A DNA stretch of 13,751 bases, taken from Comamonadaceae bacterium. GTDB lineage: Bacteria; Pseudomonadota; Gammaproteobacteria; Burkholderiales; Burkholderiaceae_C. The first letter of the stretch is position 1; each line of letters begins with the position of its first letter. The stretch covers positions 1 through 13,751 of the forward strand of contig CANJXV010000036.1 in NCBI GenBank assembly GCA_947478935.1. Reading direction: 5' to 3'. The notes under the pieces are model-generated. The model did no database searches and was not told the DNA's origin. It was given only the letters and a program-made list of their open reading frames with translations. The translations under genes and the position numbers were made by a program. Of the stretch, positions 6,667 to 13,751 are shown piece by piece.

Positions 6667-7872
6667 TTATTGCGAGGCTGCGCTGGCAGCGGGACGTGCC
6701 GCACTGGCGGGGGCTGCGGGTGCGGGCGTGGCTACTTTGACGCTATCGCCATCGCGCAAAAAGCCAGCGCCCGAGGACACCACCAGCACATCGGCCTCTA
6801 GGCCATCTAGCACCTCAATTACCGGGCCTGCCGCCGTGTTGGCGCGCCTACCGGTATTGATACGCGTTTGGGTAACCCGACCATCGCTTTGCAATCGGAA
6901 GCAATAGCTAAATCCATCGCGCACCACCACGGCTTGCTGGGCCACCGTAAGGGCCGGGGTTTGGCCCAACACAAATTCGCCTGGCGCATACATACCCGGC
7001 TTGAGCGCTACCGCATTTTTATCCATGGGGCCCATCAAATCCACATACACCAGACCGACGCGGCTTTGCGCATCGACCGTGGGCGAGAGCATGCGTACCT
7101 TACCTTGCCACTGGCCGCCGCCCGGCGCGCTGATGCGGGCCGTTGCGCCCACCGCCACGCGGGCCAACTCATTGGCGGTCAATTCGGCGCGCCACTCCAG
7201 GCGGCTGCGGCGCAGCATGCGGAACAACTCGCTGCCGGGCGCGACCACCGCACCCAAAGCGGCATTGCGGGCAATGATAGTGCCGCTATCGGGCGCAATA
7301 ATTTGTGTGTGCTTAAGGCGCAGCAGCTGGCTATCCAGCCCCGCTTTGGCCGCCTCCAAGCGCGCTTTTGCCATTTGCTCGGCGCTCAGCATCTGGCTGA
7401 TTTGTTGGGCGCTCAAAGCGCTGTCGTTTTGTAGGGCACGCGCGCGGTCGGCGTTGGTACCCGCGTCATTGGCCGCAGCCTGGGCCTCGGCCAATTGGGC
7501 ACGTGCCAAGGCCACATCGGCTTGCACACTATCCGCCGATAACTGCGCCAGCAACTGGCCTGCTTGCACCACATCGCCCACATTGACCATGAGATCGGCG
7601 ATGCGCAAACCGCCCACTTCGGCAGAAACGCTAGCCTCTTGCCACGCTGCCACATTGCCGTTGGCGGCCAAGGTTAAAGGCAACATCGTTTTTTGCACGC
7701 GCGTGGTACTGACGGTCAATGCCGGTTTGGCAGCAGCCGGTGCATCAGCCGCCTGTGCGCCTGATAGCGCCAGCGCGAACAGCAGCACTCCGACCTGCAA
7801 GCAATGACCCACTGCCGGGCGCACCTGAGGGCTATGCAAACGCAATAAAAATAGGGGAGCAAACAAATGCAT
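6667..7872 (-). CDS. RND efflux periplasmic adaptor subunit (membrane fusion protein)
   Basis: The adaptor links the RND permease to the outer-membrane channel. The 401-residue protein has an N-terminal signal (hydrophobic stretch about 25-41, likely cut at AQA/AD after residue 41). Next comes the first half of a lipoyl-like barrel-sandwich domain (SAEVGGLRIADLMVNVGDVV, about 83-102), an Ala/Gln-rich alpha-helical hairpin (about 112-187) and the returning barrel half (IIAPDSGTIIARNAALGAVV). Beta-barrel and membrane-proximal domains follow, and then a low-complexity Ala/Pro/Ser tail. There is no lipobox cysteine after the signal, so it is probably anchored by complex formation or an uncleaved signal rather than by lipid. 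The gene starts 18 bp after the outer-membrane gene and ends 9 bp before the permease gene. Its ribosome-binding site is weak. Confidence 0.93.
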   Translation of the reverse strand: MHLFAPLFLLRLHSPQVRPAVGHCLQVGVLLFALALSGAQAADAPAAAKPALTVSTTRVQKTMLPLTLAANGNVAAWQEASVSAEVGGLRIADLMVNVGDVVQAGQLLAQLSADSVQADVALARAQLAEAQAAANDAGTNADRARALQNDSALSAQQISQMLSAEQMAKARLEAAKAGLDSQLLRLKHTQIIAPDSGTIIARNAALGAVVAPGSELFRMLRRSRLEWRAELTANELARVAVGATARISAPGGGQWQGKVRMLSPTVDAQSRVGLVYVDLMGPMDKNAVALKPGMYAPGEFVLGQTPALTVAQQAVVVRDGFSYCFRLQSDGRVTQTRINTGRRANTAAGPVIEVLDGLEADVLVVSSGAGFLRDGDSVKVATPAPAAPASAARPAASAASQ

Positions 7873-7890
7873 ACGTCTTAACTTTCAGTC

Positions 7891-9357
7891 TTATTGATTG
7901 GTAACGCTGGGCGCAGGCTGTAACACGGTGGCCGGTCCGAAACCAGCGCTGGCGCTGTCCCAGCCACCACCGGCGGCGCGGTAGAGGGCCACCCAAGTGC
8001 GGCGGCTTTCCCATTGCAAACCGGTGCGCTGCGCATCGGCTGCCAGCAGAACACGGCGCGCGTCTTGCACCTCTAAGCCAGTTGCCATGCCTTGACGCTG
8101 GCGCGCCATTACGGCATCAAGCACCTGCTTTGCGTTGTTGTAGCTACGCTGTGCTTGTTCGCTGCGGTCAGCATTCAATTGCAATTGCACCAGCGCCTCT
8201 TCCACCTCGCGCACCGCACTGCGCACGCGCGCTTGGTAAATTGCCACTTTGCTTTCAAAGTTGGATTGCGCCACTTCTATGTTGGCCTGGCGCTGACCGG
8301 CATCAAACACCGGAACCAGCAAAGACACCGGCCCAAAAGACCAGGTGGTCAGGTTTTTATCAACACCAGCCACACCGAAGTGCGCAGGCCCGATAGAGCC
8401 GTTGATCGTCAGCCTCGGCCAGCGCTGCGCCTGGGCTCCGGCCACTAAGGCAGCGGCCTTGAAGACATCGCGCTCGGCAGCAAAAACATCTGGCCGCTGG
8501 GCGATGGTTTGTGCGGGCAGACTGGCCAGGGCCATGGCGGGTGCGTCCTGCACCGCGCTGCCAGCGCGCACCAAGCCGCGCACCTGCGATTCGGGTAGGG
8601 CCGACAGCGCCACCAGGGCCTTGATGCCCAGATCGCATTGCGCGCTTTGCTCTAGCCAGCGACTGCGCGCATCGGCTGCCGCAGAGCGCGCCATGGCCAC
8701 GCTGGCGGCGGGCACCATACCGGCAGCCAGCAGTTGGCCGGATAGGCGTGCGGTCTCGTCATACGACTGGCTGATAGCCCGCGCGTTCTCGCTCAAAGGC
8801 TGGCAGGCGCGTGCGCCGTAATAAGCATGGGCCACTTCTGCAGCCAAGGCCACGCGGGCATCGTGCCACTGCGCCTGGCTCGACTGCAATTGGGCCAGCG
8901 CGCCGTCTTTCACCAGTTGGTTGGCGCCCACGAGGTCGATTTCCCAGCTCGCCTGCACCGAAGCTGCCGCAGTACTGGTCACGCCCATATCGGGCTGGTT
9001 CTCGCCCCGGCTCAGCGACACACCGGCGCCCACCTGGGGCAGCAAGGTCGCGCGGGCCGAGGCGCTGCTGGCCCGGGCTTGGGCTATGACGGACAAAGCT
9101 AAAGACAGATTCGGACTGGCATTTTGTGCCGCATCCTGCAAGCGCAGCAACGAGGGGTCGGCCTGCGCTTGCCACCATTCCTGCAACGCGCGGGTAGTAC
9201 CTTGGTGCGGCAAGGGCGCTTGCCATTGCGCCACCACCGGCGCGACGGGTGCACTCGGTTGCTGCGGCAAGGTGCAGGCAGTTAGCACAAGTGCGAGGGC
9301 ACTGGGAGCGATGGCGCATAACCGGGTGGACTGCGCGCTTTTCTGAAAATGCTTCAT
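7891..9357 (-). CDS. Outer-membrane factor lipoprotein of the RND pump (NodT/OprM family)
   Basis: This is the TolC-like exit duct of the tripartite pump. The 488-residue protein starts with a lipoprotein signal whose lipobox is LTAC (25-28), so it should be cut before Cys28 and lipidated. Two outer-membrane efflux (OEP) repeats follow, with the usual Ala/Gln-rich helical stretches, including WWQAQADPSLLRLQDAAQNASPN-like residues in the first half, and FDAGQRQANIEVAQSNFE and VREVEEALVQLQ in the second. It is the first gene of the efflux operon, 18 bp before the adaptor. ATG 9357 is the only start that gives a full lipoprotein signal; no clear ribosome-binding site precedes it. The pump has no TetR-, MarR- or two-component-type regulator beside it. 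Confidence 0.93.
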   Translation of the reverse strand: MKHFQKSAQSTRLCAIAPSALALVLTACTLPQQPSAPVAPVVAQWQAPLPHQGTTRALQEWWQAQADPSLLRLQDAAQNASPNLSLALSVIAQARASSASARATLLPQVGAGVSLSRGENQPDMGVTSTAAASVQASWEIDLVGANQLVKDGALAQLQSSQAQWHDARVALAAEVAHAYYGARACQPLSENARAISQSYDETARLSGQLLAAGMVPAASVAMARSAAADARSRWLEQSAQCDLGIKALVALSALPESQVRGLVRAGSAVQDAPAMALASLPAQTIAQRPDVFAAERDVFKAAALVAGAQAQRWPRLTINGSIGPAHFGVAGVDKNLTTWSFGPVSLLVPVFDAGQRQANIEVAQSNFESKVAIYQARVRSAVREVEEALVQLQLNADRSEQAQRSYNNAKQVLDAVMARQRQGMATGLEVQDARRVLLAADAQRTGLQWESRRTWVALYRAAGGGWDSASAGFGPATVLQPAPSVTNQ

Positions 9358-9511
9358 TCAATAAAAATTTTCAAGACCGGTTGCGACGGCAAACCGCCCA
9401 ACGCAAGCCTCAGTACCAATAGATCGCCTATTTTCGGCCACTGGCGGCAATCAGCCACCCAATAGGGCTTTCAAGCCCGCCGATCCTAACCACCCACCAT
9501 GACACATGCAC
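9358..9511. other. Gap between the ZIP gene and the efflux operon
   Basis: These 154 bases should hold the efflux operon's promoter (minus strand), but I find no -35/-10 pair I would defend. A short hairpin GGGCTT-GA-AAGCCC on the minus strand (9478-9465) follows the ZIP gene by about 33 bases. It has no U-tract and is at best a weak terminator. If the hairpin does not terminate, the ZIP gene and the pump could be cotranscribed. Confidence 0.35.
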
Positions 9512-10372
9512 TTAGTGGGCATGGGCCAAGGTGCTGACCGCCGTGACCAGCCCTATACCGGCCAACAGCCAGGTGATTTGCGCGGCGGTTTGCCAGCCAC
9601 CAAGGCGTTTTTGCAATTGAGGAATCAAATCCGCCAAGGCCACGTAAATAAAGCTGCTGGAGGCGATGACCAGGAAAAACGGCAAATACCCCTGCATTTG
9701 CTCCACCAGCCAATAGCCCAGTAAACCACCCAGGGCGGTGACCGAGCCGGCCAGAGACACCTTAATGAGCGCCGCCTGACGGTCCGTGGCGCCAGCGCGC
9801 AAGATCACCAAGTCGCCCATGTGGTGTGGCACTTCGTGGGCCAGCACCGCTACCGACGCAATCATGCCCAGGCGAATATCGGCCATAAAGGCCGAGGCGA
9901 TTAACACGCCATCACCGAAACAATGCACGCTGTCTCCTGCCAGCACCGCCCAGCTGCCGCCGGCATGGCTGTGGCCAGCAGGCTCGCCCGGCGTTTGGTA
10001 ATGGCTATGGTCGTGGTCGTGCGTACCAACATGGTCATGAGCCGCACTCGCCATTTGTGTGGCGCCGTGGTCCTTTTGGCTGTGGGCGTGCACACCATGC
10101 TCATGGCCGTGGTGCCACAGCTCCGCTTTATCCAACAAAAAGAAAAACACCAGGCCGATAAGTAAGGTCATGAACAAATCGTGCGCGCCGGTCTGGCTTT
10201 CAAAGGCTTCGGGAAGCAAATGCATAAAAGCGGTGGCTAGCAAAGCCCCCGCTGCCATGCTCAGCATGTGCTGGGTATAGCGGGCCAGCACACCAAAGCT
10301 TAGCGCCGCCGCGACCCAAACGCTGCCTATGCCAGCGCACAGCGTGCCGACCAATATCGCAAAAATAATCAC
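9512..10372 (-). CDS. ZIP-family metal transporter (LIV-1-like, histidine-rich loop)
   Basis: ZIP proteins move zinc or other divalent metals into the cytoplasm through the inner membrane. From the GTG at 10372 the protein is 286 residues with eight predicted membrane segments. TM4 carries His150 and Asp154 (HCFGDG) and TM5 carries HEVPHH (179-184), the usual metal-site pair. The loop between TM3 and TM4 (87-136) holds 15 histidines, a typical metal-binding region. The open frame extends 32 codons further up to a TTG, but that extension is Arg/Glu-rich, has no membrane character and enters the polA spacer. The GTG is preferred because AAAGGA (10384-10379) lies six bases before it and the protein then begins directly with TM1 (VIIFAILVGTL). 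It lies on the same strand as polA, 130 bp downstream of its stop. The metal is not decided by sequence. Confidence 0.92.
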   Translation of the reverse strand: MIIFAILVGTLCAGIGSVWVAAALSFGVLARYTQHMLSMAAGALLATAFMHLLPEAFESQTGAHDLFMTLLIGLVFFFLLDKAELWHHGHEHGVHAHSQKDHGATQMASAAHDHVGTHDHDHSHYQTPGEPAGHSHAGGSWAVLAGDSVHCFGDGVLIASAFMADIRLGMIASVAVLAHEVPHHMGDLVILRAGATDRQAALIKVSLAGSVTALGGLLGYWLVEQMQGYLPFFLVIASSSFIYVALADLIPQLQKRLGGWQTAAQITWLLAGIGLVTAVSTLAHAH

Positions 10373-10378
10373 GCGCAA

Positions 10379-10384
10379 TCCTTT
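10379..10384 (-). promoter_or_regulatory. Ribosome-binding site that fixes the ZIP gene start
   Basis: AAAGGA on the minus strand, six bases upstream of GTG 10372-10370. No comparable site precedes the longer TTG start at 10468. Confidence 0.75.
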
Positions 10385-10502
10385 TGTAGTTCTATTCTCG
10401 GGGCAAAGCGCCTCGGGTTCGCCTTGCCACGCCCTCGCCCTCGCCCCTTGGCAGCGGGTATTGTGCAACAGCCAAAAACCAGCTCGCGTTGATCAGCGCG
10501 TA

Positions 10503-13337
10503 TTAATGCGCCTGGTCCCAGTTTGTCCCTACGCCCACTTCGGCCAGCAGCGGCACTTTAAGTTGGGCCACCGCAGCCATAAGGCGCGGAATTTCGGTAC
10601 GCAGCCAGTCCACTTCGGCTTGGGGCACTTCAAACACCAATTCATCGTGCACCTGCATGATCATGCGGGTGCCGTAGTCGCCAGCGTCTAGCGCGCGCTG
10701 CACCTGCACCATGCTGAGCTTGATTAAATCCGCCGCCGTGCCCTGCATAGGCGCATTGATAGCGGCACGTTCGGCCCCGGCGCGGCGTTGGCCATTGGGC
10801 GAGTTAATTTCCGGCAAATACAAGCGCCGCCCGAACACCGTTTGCACATAGCCTTGCGCCTTGGCCTGCGCACGGGTGTCGTCCATATAGCGCTTTACAC
10901 CCGCAAAGCGCGCAAAGTAGCGCTCGATATAGTTTTTAGCAGCGGTGTTGTCGATGCCCAGATTGCGCGCCAAGCCATAGGCGCTCATGCCGTAGATCAG
11001 CCCGAAGTTAATTACCTTGGCATATCGGCGCTGTTCGCTACTGACCTGGTCCAGCGCCAATCCAAAAACCTCTGCGGCCGTGGCACGGTGCACATCCAGG
11101 CCTTGGTGAAAAGCCTGCAAAAGCGCTTCATCTCCACTGATATGCGCCATGATGCGCAACTCGATCTGGCTGTAATCGGCACTGGCGATCACGCTACCTG
11201 CCGGCGCGACAAAGGCTTCGCGCACGCGGCGACCCTCAGGCGTGCGAATGGGGATGTTTTGCAAATTCGGATCATTGCTGGACAGGCGCCCGGTGACTGC
11301 CACCGCCTGCGCATAGTGCGTATGCACGCGGCCCGTTGAGGGAAGCGCAAGTTGCGCCAGTTTGTCGGTATAGGTGCCCTTGAGTTTGGACAAGCCCCGA
11401 TGCTCCAAAATTTTGGCTGGTAGCGGAAAGTCTTCCGCCAATTTTTCTAACACTTCCTCGTCAGTGCTGGGTGCGCCAGTGGCGGTCTTCTTCACCACCG
11501 GCAGGCCTAGCTTGACGAAAAATATATCGCCGATTTGTTTGGGGCTGCTCAGGTTAAAAGGCTGACCGGCCAAGGAGTGTGCCTCAGTTTCCAGCTCCAC
11601 AATGCGCGCGCCTAACTGCTGGCTCTGCGCGGCCAATGTCGGGGCATCGATCAGCACGCCATTGCGTTCGATTCGGTACAGCGCTTCGCTGCTGTCTATT
11701 TCCAGTTGGTAGATAAAAAGCAAACCGGCGTCCATCTGCAAACGCGGCCACAAGGCTTGGTGCACGTCCAGCGTCAGGTCGGCGTATTCGCAGGCATATT
11801 GCCCGGCGCGGGCGATGTCCACCTGGTCAAAGCCGATTTGCTGCGCGCCTTTGCCGCACAGGTCTTCAAAGCTCAGGCCTTTGCGGCCCAGATGGCGCTC
11901 TGCCAGGCTTTCCAGCCCATGCGGCTTATGCACTTCAAGCACATAGCTTTGCAACATGGTGTCATGCACATAGCCGCGCACTTCGATGCCGTGATTGGCA
12001 AACACATGCCGGTCATATTTCACGTGCTGTCCCAGCTTGTGCTTCGTAGCGTCTTCCAGCCAAGGCTTGAACAGGGCCAGCACCTCGTCGCGCGGCAACT
12101 GGCTCGGCGCGCCCGGGTAGCGGTGCGCCAAGGGGATGTAGGCGGCCGCGCCCACTGCCACGCTCAGGCTGATGCCAACGATCTCGGCGCGCATCGCGTC
12201 CAGCGATGTGGTTTCGGTGTCCAACGACACCAAATCAGCCGACGCAATCAGCGCCAGCCAGCGTTGCAGCGCGGCGTGATCGAGCACCGTTTCGTATTCG
12301 GTGGCACGCTCCAGAAGGGACTGCGCTGCTTCAGTGCCTTGCGCCTGGCTACTTGCCGCACCGGCGAGGCTTTGCGCTGCAATGTCGCCAAACAAATCGG
12401 CGCCACCGGCCTGGGCCTTGGCCGCGCTCTTCTCTAATTGCCCGGCGAGCGTCCCAGCCAATCCCTTAAAGCCAAAGCGCAGGTAAAACGCATGCAAACC
12501 CACCAGGTCTTCCGGGCCGCAAAGCAAATCAGAAAATTCCGGTAACGAGGGCATCCAGTCCTTGAGCTCGCAATCGGTTTTGATGGTGAGCAGCTGGCGC
12601 GCGGTAGGCAGCCAGTCCAGCGCGTTGCGCAGGTTCTCGCCGACGACGCCTTTGATCGCGCCCGCGTTGGCTATCACGCCTTCCAAGCTGCCGTATTCCT
12701 GCAGCCATTTCACGGCGGTTTTGGGGCCCACTTTGCTAACGCCGGGCACGTTGTCCACGGTATCGCCGACTAGGTTTTGGTAGTCCAGCATTAAATGTGC
12801 AGGCACCCCAAACTCTTCCAACACGCCGGCCACATCGCGGCGCTTGCCGTTCATGGTGTCGATGATGGTGATGCGCTCGTTCACCAACTGCGCCAGGTCC
12901 TTGTCGCCGCTGCTGACCACCACGTCCATGCCCCGTTGGGCCGCTAGTACGGCCAAGGTGCCGATCACATCATCGGCCTCCACGCCTGGCACATCGAGCA
13001 CTTGCATGCCCAAAAGCCGCACCATTTCGTGGATGGGCGCTATTTGCGCCCGTAAATCGTCGGGCATGGGCGCGCGCTGGGCTTTGTAGGCGGGGTAAAT
13101 CGCATCCCGAAAGGTCGGGCCTTTGGCGTCAAAAACACAGGCCACATAGGCAGCGGGCACCTCTTTGCGCAAGGCCTGCATCATGTTCACCATGCCGCGC
13201 AGCGCGCCGGTGGGGGTGCTGGTCGGGTCGCCGGGTACGGCACGCAGGTCAGGCATGGCGTGATAAGCGCGGTACAAATAGCTAGAGCCGTCAATCAGCA
13301 ACAAAGCGGGCGTGGGAGCGGACGAGGTGGGATGCAT
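10503..13337 (-). CDS. polA: DNA polymerase I
   Basis: Pol I removes RNA primers and fills gaps in replication and repair. The 944-residue protein has all three domains. The 5' nuclease domain (about 10-300) contains SGDKDLAQLV and DYQNLVGDTVDNVPGVSKVGPKTA. The 3'-5' exonuclease domain (about 345-540) contains DTET (373-376) and QHVKYD (437-442). The polymerase domain contains motif A (SADYSQIELR), the O-helix region RRYAKVINFGLIYG and motif C (MQVHDELVFEV). One oddity stands out: the Exo III motif YxxxD reads YACEY (514-518), so the Asp matching E. coli Asp501 is Tyr518 (codon TAC at 11786-11784). Asp373, Glu375, Asp442 and Tyr514 are kept. Polymerase and 5' nuclease residues look intact; proofreading may be impaired. 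The start at ATG 13337 has a poor ribosome-binding site but fits the family N-terminus (LLLIDGSSYLYRAYHA). The gene is divergent from thrB. Confidence 0.97.
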   Translation of the reverse strand: MHPTSSAPTPALLLIDGSSYLYRAYHAMPDLRAVPGDPTSTPTGALRGMVNMMQALRKEVPAAYVACVFDAKGPTFRDAIYPAYKAQRAPMPDDLRAQIAPIHEMVRLLGMQVLDVPGVEADDVIGTLAVLAAQRGMDVVVSSGDKDLAQLVNERITIIDTMNGKRRDVAGVLEEFGVPAHLMLDYQNLVGDTVDNVPGVSKVGPKTAVKWLQEYGSLEGVIANAGAIKGVVGENLRNALDWLPTARQLLTIKTDCELKDWMPSLPEFSDLLCGPEDLVGLHAFYLRFGFKGLAGTLAGQLEKSAAKAQAGGADLFGDIAAQSLAGAASSQAQGTEAAQSLLERATEYETVLDHAALQRWLALIASADLVSLDTETTSLDAMRAEIVGISLSVAVGAAAYIPLAHRYPGAPSQLPRDEVLALFKPWLEDATKHKLGQHVKYDRHVFANHGIEVRGYVHDTMLQSYVLEVHKPHGLESLAERHLGRKGLSFEDLCGKGAQQIGFDQVDIARAGQYACEYADLTLDVHQALWPRLQMDAGLLFIYQLEIDSSEALYRIERNGVLIDAPTLAAQSQQLGARIVELETEAHSLAGQPFNLSSPKQIGDIFFVKLGLPVVKKTATGAPSTDEEVLEKLAEDFPLPAKILEHRGLSKLKGTYTDKLAQLALPSTGRVHTHYAQAVAVTGRLSSNDPNLQNIPIRTPEGRRVREAFVAPAGSVIASADYSQIELRIMAHISGDEALLQAFHQGLDVHRATAAEVFGLALDQVSSEQRRYAKVINFGLIYGMSAYGLARNLGIDNTAAKNYIERYFARFAGVKRYMDDTRAQAKAQGYVQTVFGRRLYLPEINSPNGQRRAGAERAAINAPMQGTAADLIKLSMVQVQRALDAGDYGTRMIMQVHDELVFEVPQAEVDWLRTEIPRLMAAVAQLKVPLLAEVGVGTNWDQAH

Positions 13338-13479
13338 GGCGGCATTTTGCCTGCCTGCGTGAGGCCCAAAGTACGCCGCCTACAATCGCGCCCGGTGCCA
13401 CAGCGGGTCTGCCCTCGCCTTGGCGCACGCACAGTCCGCACTGCCTTTGGGCACTGCGCCCCTCATTTAGGTTTGCTTC
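13338..13479. other. Divergent polA/thrB intergenic region
   Basis: These 142 bases should carry the promoters of both genes. TACAAT (13381-13386), in the context CCTACAATCG, is a plausible plus-strand -10 for thrB. I see no clear -35 for it and no convincing promoter for polA. GCCCAAAG (13364-13371) recurs inverted as CTTTGGGC (13445-13452), which may be chance at 8 bp. Confidence 0.4.
13381..13386 (+). promoter_or_regulatory. Candidate -10 element of thrB
   Basis: TACAAT differs from the sigma-70 consensus at one position and lies about 95 bases before the thrB start, implying a leader of roughly 87 bases. There is no recognisable -35 at 16-18 bp, so this is tentative. Confidence 0.35.
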
Positions 13480-13751
13480 ATGGCGGTTTACACCCAAGTT
13501 TCCTTCGACCAGGCCAACGCCTATTTTCAAACCCTGGGACTGGGGCCGCTGACTCGTCTGGAGGGCTGCGCCGGGGGCATTGAAAACACCAACTACTTTG
13601 CCGACACCGCGCAAGCGCGCTATGTGCTCACCTTGTTCGAGCGCCTAAGCCCCGAGCAATTGCCCTATTACCTGCGCTTGATGCGCCACCTGGCCCAGCA
13701 CGGCATCCCCGTACCCGACCCGGCCGCTAACGCCCAAGGCCAATTGCTGCA
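13480..13751 (+). CDS. thrB: Homoserine kinase, type II (APH-like fold; partial, C-terminus beyond the window)
   Basis: Homoserine kinase phosphorylates homoserine to O-phosphohomoserine for threonine synthesis. The plus-strand frame opens at ATG 13480 and stays open to the window edge (90 full codons). It begins MAVYTQVSF and shows the N-terminal lobe of the aminoglycoside-phosphotransferase-like kinases: GCAGGIENTNYF (30-41, nucleotide-loop region), YVLTLFERLSPEQLPYYLRLM (50-70, with the strand and helix typical of this family) and HGIPVPDP (75-82). This pattern is the ThrB type found in Burkholderiales and Pseudomonas, not the GHMP-type ThrB of E. coli. Its position divergent from polA fits the order I recall for Burkholderiales. 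The ribosome-binding site is weak (TAGG, 13468-13471). The catalytic lobe is outside the window. Confidence 0.9.
   Translation, partial: MAVYTQVSFDQANAYFQTLGLGPLTRLEGCAGGIENTNYFADTAQARYVLTLFERLSPEQLPYYLRLMRHLAQHGIPVPDPAANAQGQLL

Noticed and set aside
7875..7893. Two GTCTTA half-sites in the gap between the outer-membrane and adaptor genes, resembling the aceA operator half
   Set aside because: They are direct six-base matches without the palindrome, inside an operon, and one includes the stop codon; chance is sufficient.
10426..10446. Short tandem repeat of CGCCCT-like hexamers between polA and the ZIP gene
   Set aside because: Only about two and a half units, no pairing or coding role visible; ordinary low-complexity spacer.
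13364..13452. Inverted repeat GCCCAAAG / CTTTGGGC between polA and thrB
   Set aside because: Eight-base arms 73 bases apart in GC-rich DNA are expected by chance; no extended pairing or known site was seen.
13291..13614. 107-codon minus-strand open frame across the polA/thrB gap
   Set aside because: It is antisense to the clearly conserved start of thrB and overlaps the polA start; it has no family features.

Overview
The window looks like chromosomal DNA of a betaproteobacterium, most likely Burkholderiales/Comamonadaceae (Rhodoferax/Polaromonas/Limnohabitans-like). This rests on the protein sequences (isocitrate lyase, Pol I, type II homoserine kinase), the GC-rich coding style and the divergent polA/thrB pair. 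No search could be run, so the taxon is an inference. Coding density is high and there are no rRNA or tRNA genes, CRISPR arrays, insertion sequences or prophage genes. The longest stretch without a gene is 278 bases (1877-2154).

Layout, left to right. All genes are on the minus strand except the last. (1) 1-418: a BrnT/BrnA-type toxin-antitoxin operon. The antitoxin is cut by the window edge, and a 19-bp palindrome lies on the toxin start codon. (2) 473-1987: isocitrate lyase (aceA), with a strong hairpin terminator downstream and two identical 18-bp operator-like sequences in inverted orientation upstream. (3) 2155-9357: a probable four-gene operon, transcribed in the order outer-membrane factor, periplasmic adaptor, RND (HAE1-type) permease, GlnT-type glutamine-synthetase-family ligase. 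Gaps are 18, 9 and 24 bp. An 11-codon mini-ORF with a good ribosome-binding site bridges the permease and ligase genes. (4) 9512-10372: a ZIP-family metal transporter with a histidine-rich loop. Its start is best placed at a GTG downstream of the longest open frame. (5) 10503-13337: DNA polymerase I. (6) 13480-end: the start of homoserine kinase (thrB), plus strand, divergent from polA.

How the genes relate. The three pump genes should form one envelope-spanning efflux complex. No local regulator is present, so its substrate and control are unknown. The ligase tied to the pump lacks both residues that classical glutamine synthetase uses to bind and deprotonate ammonium, so it may glutamylate another amine. 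aceA (glyoxylate shunt) is an independent unit. polA, thrB and the ZIP gene look like ordinary core genes.

Points most worth a second look: a Tyr in Pol I where the 3'-5' exonuclease normally has a catalytic Asp (E. coli Asp501); the paired inverted operators of aceA; the pump-ligase coupling through a leader mini-ORF; and a toxin start codon that is part of its probable operator. I saw no clearly new multi-gene defence or mobile system.
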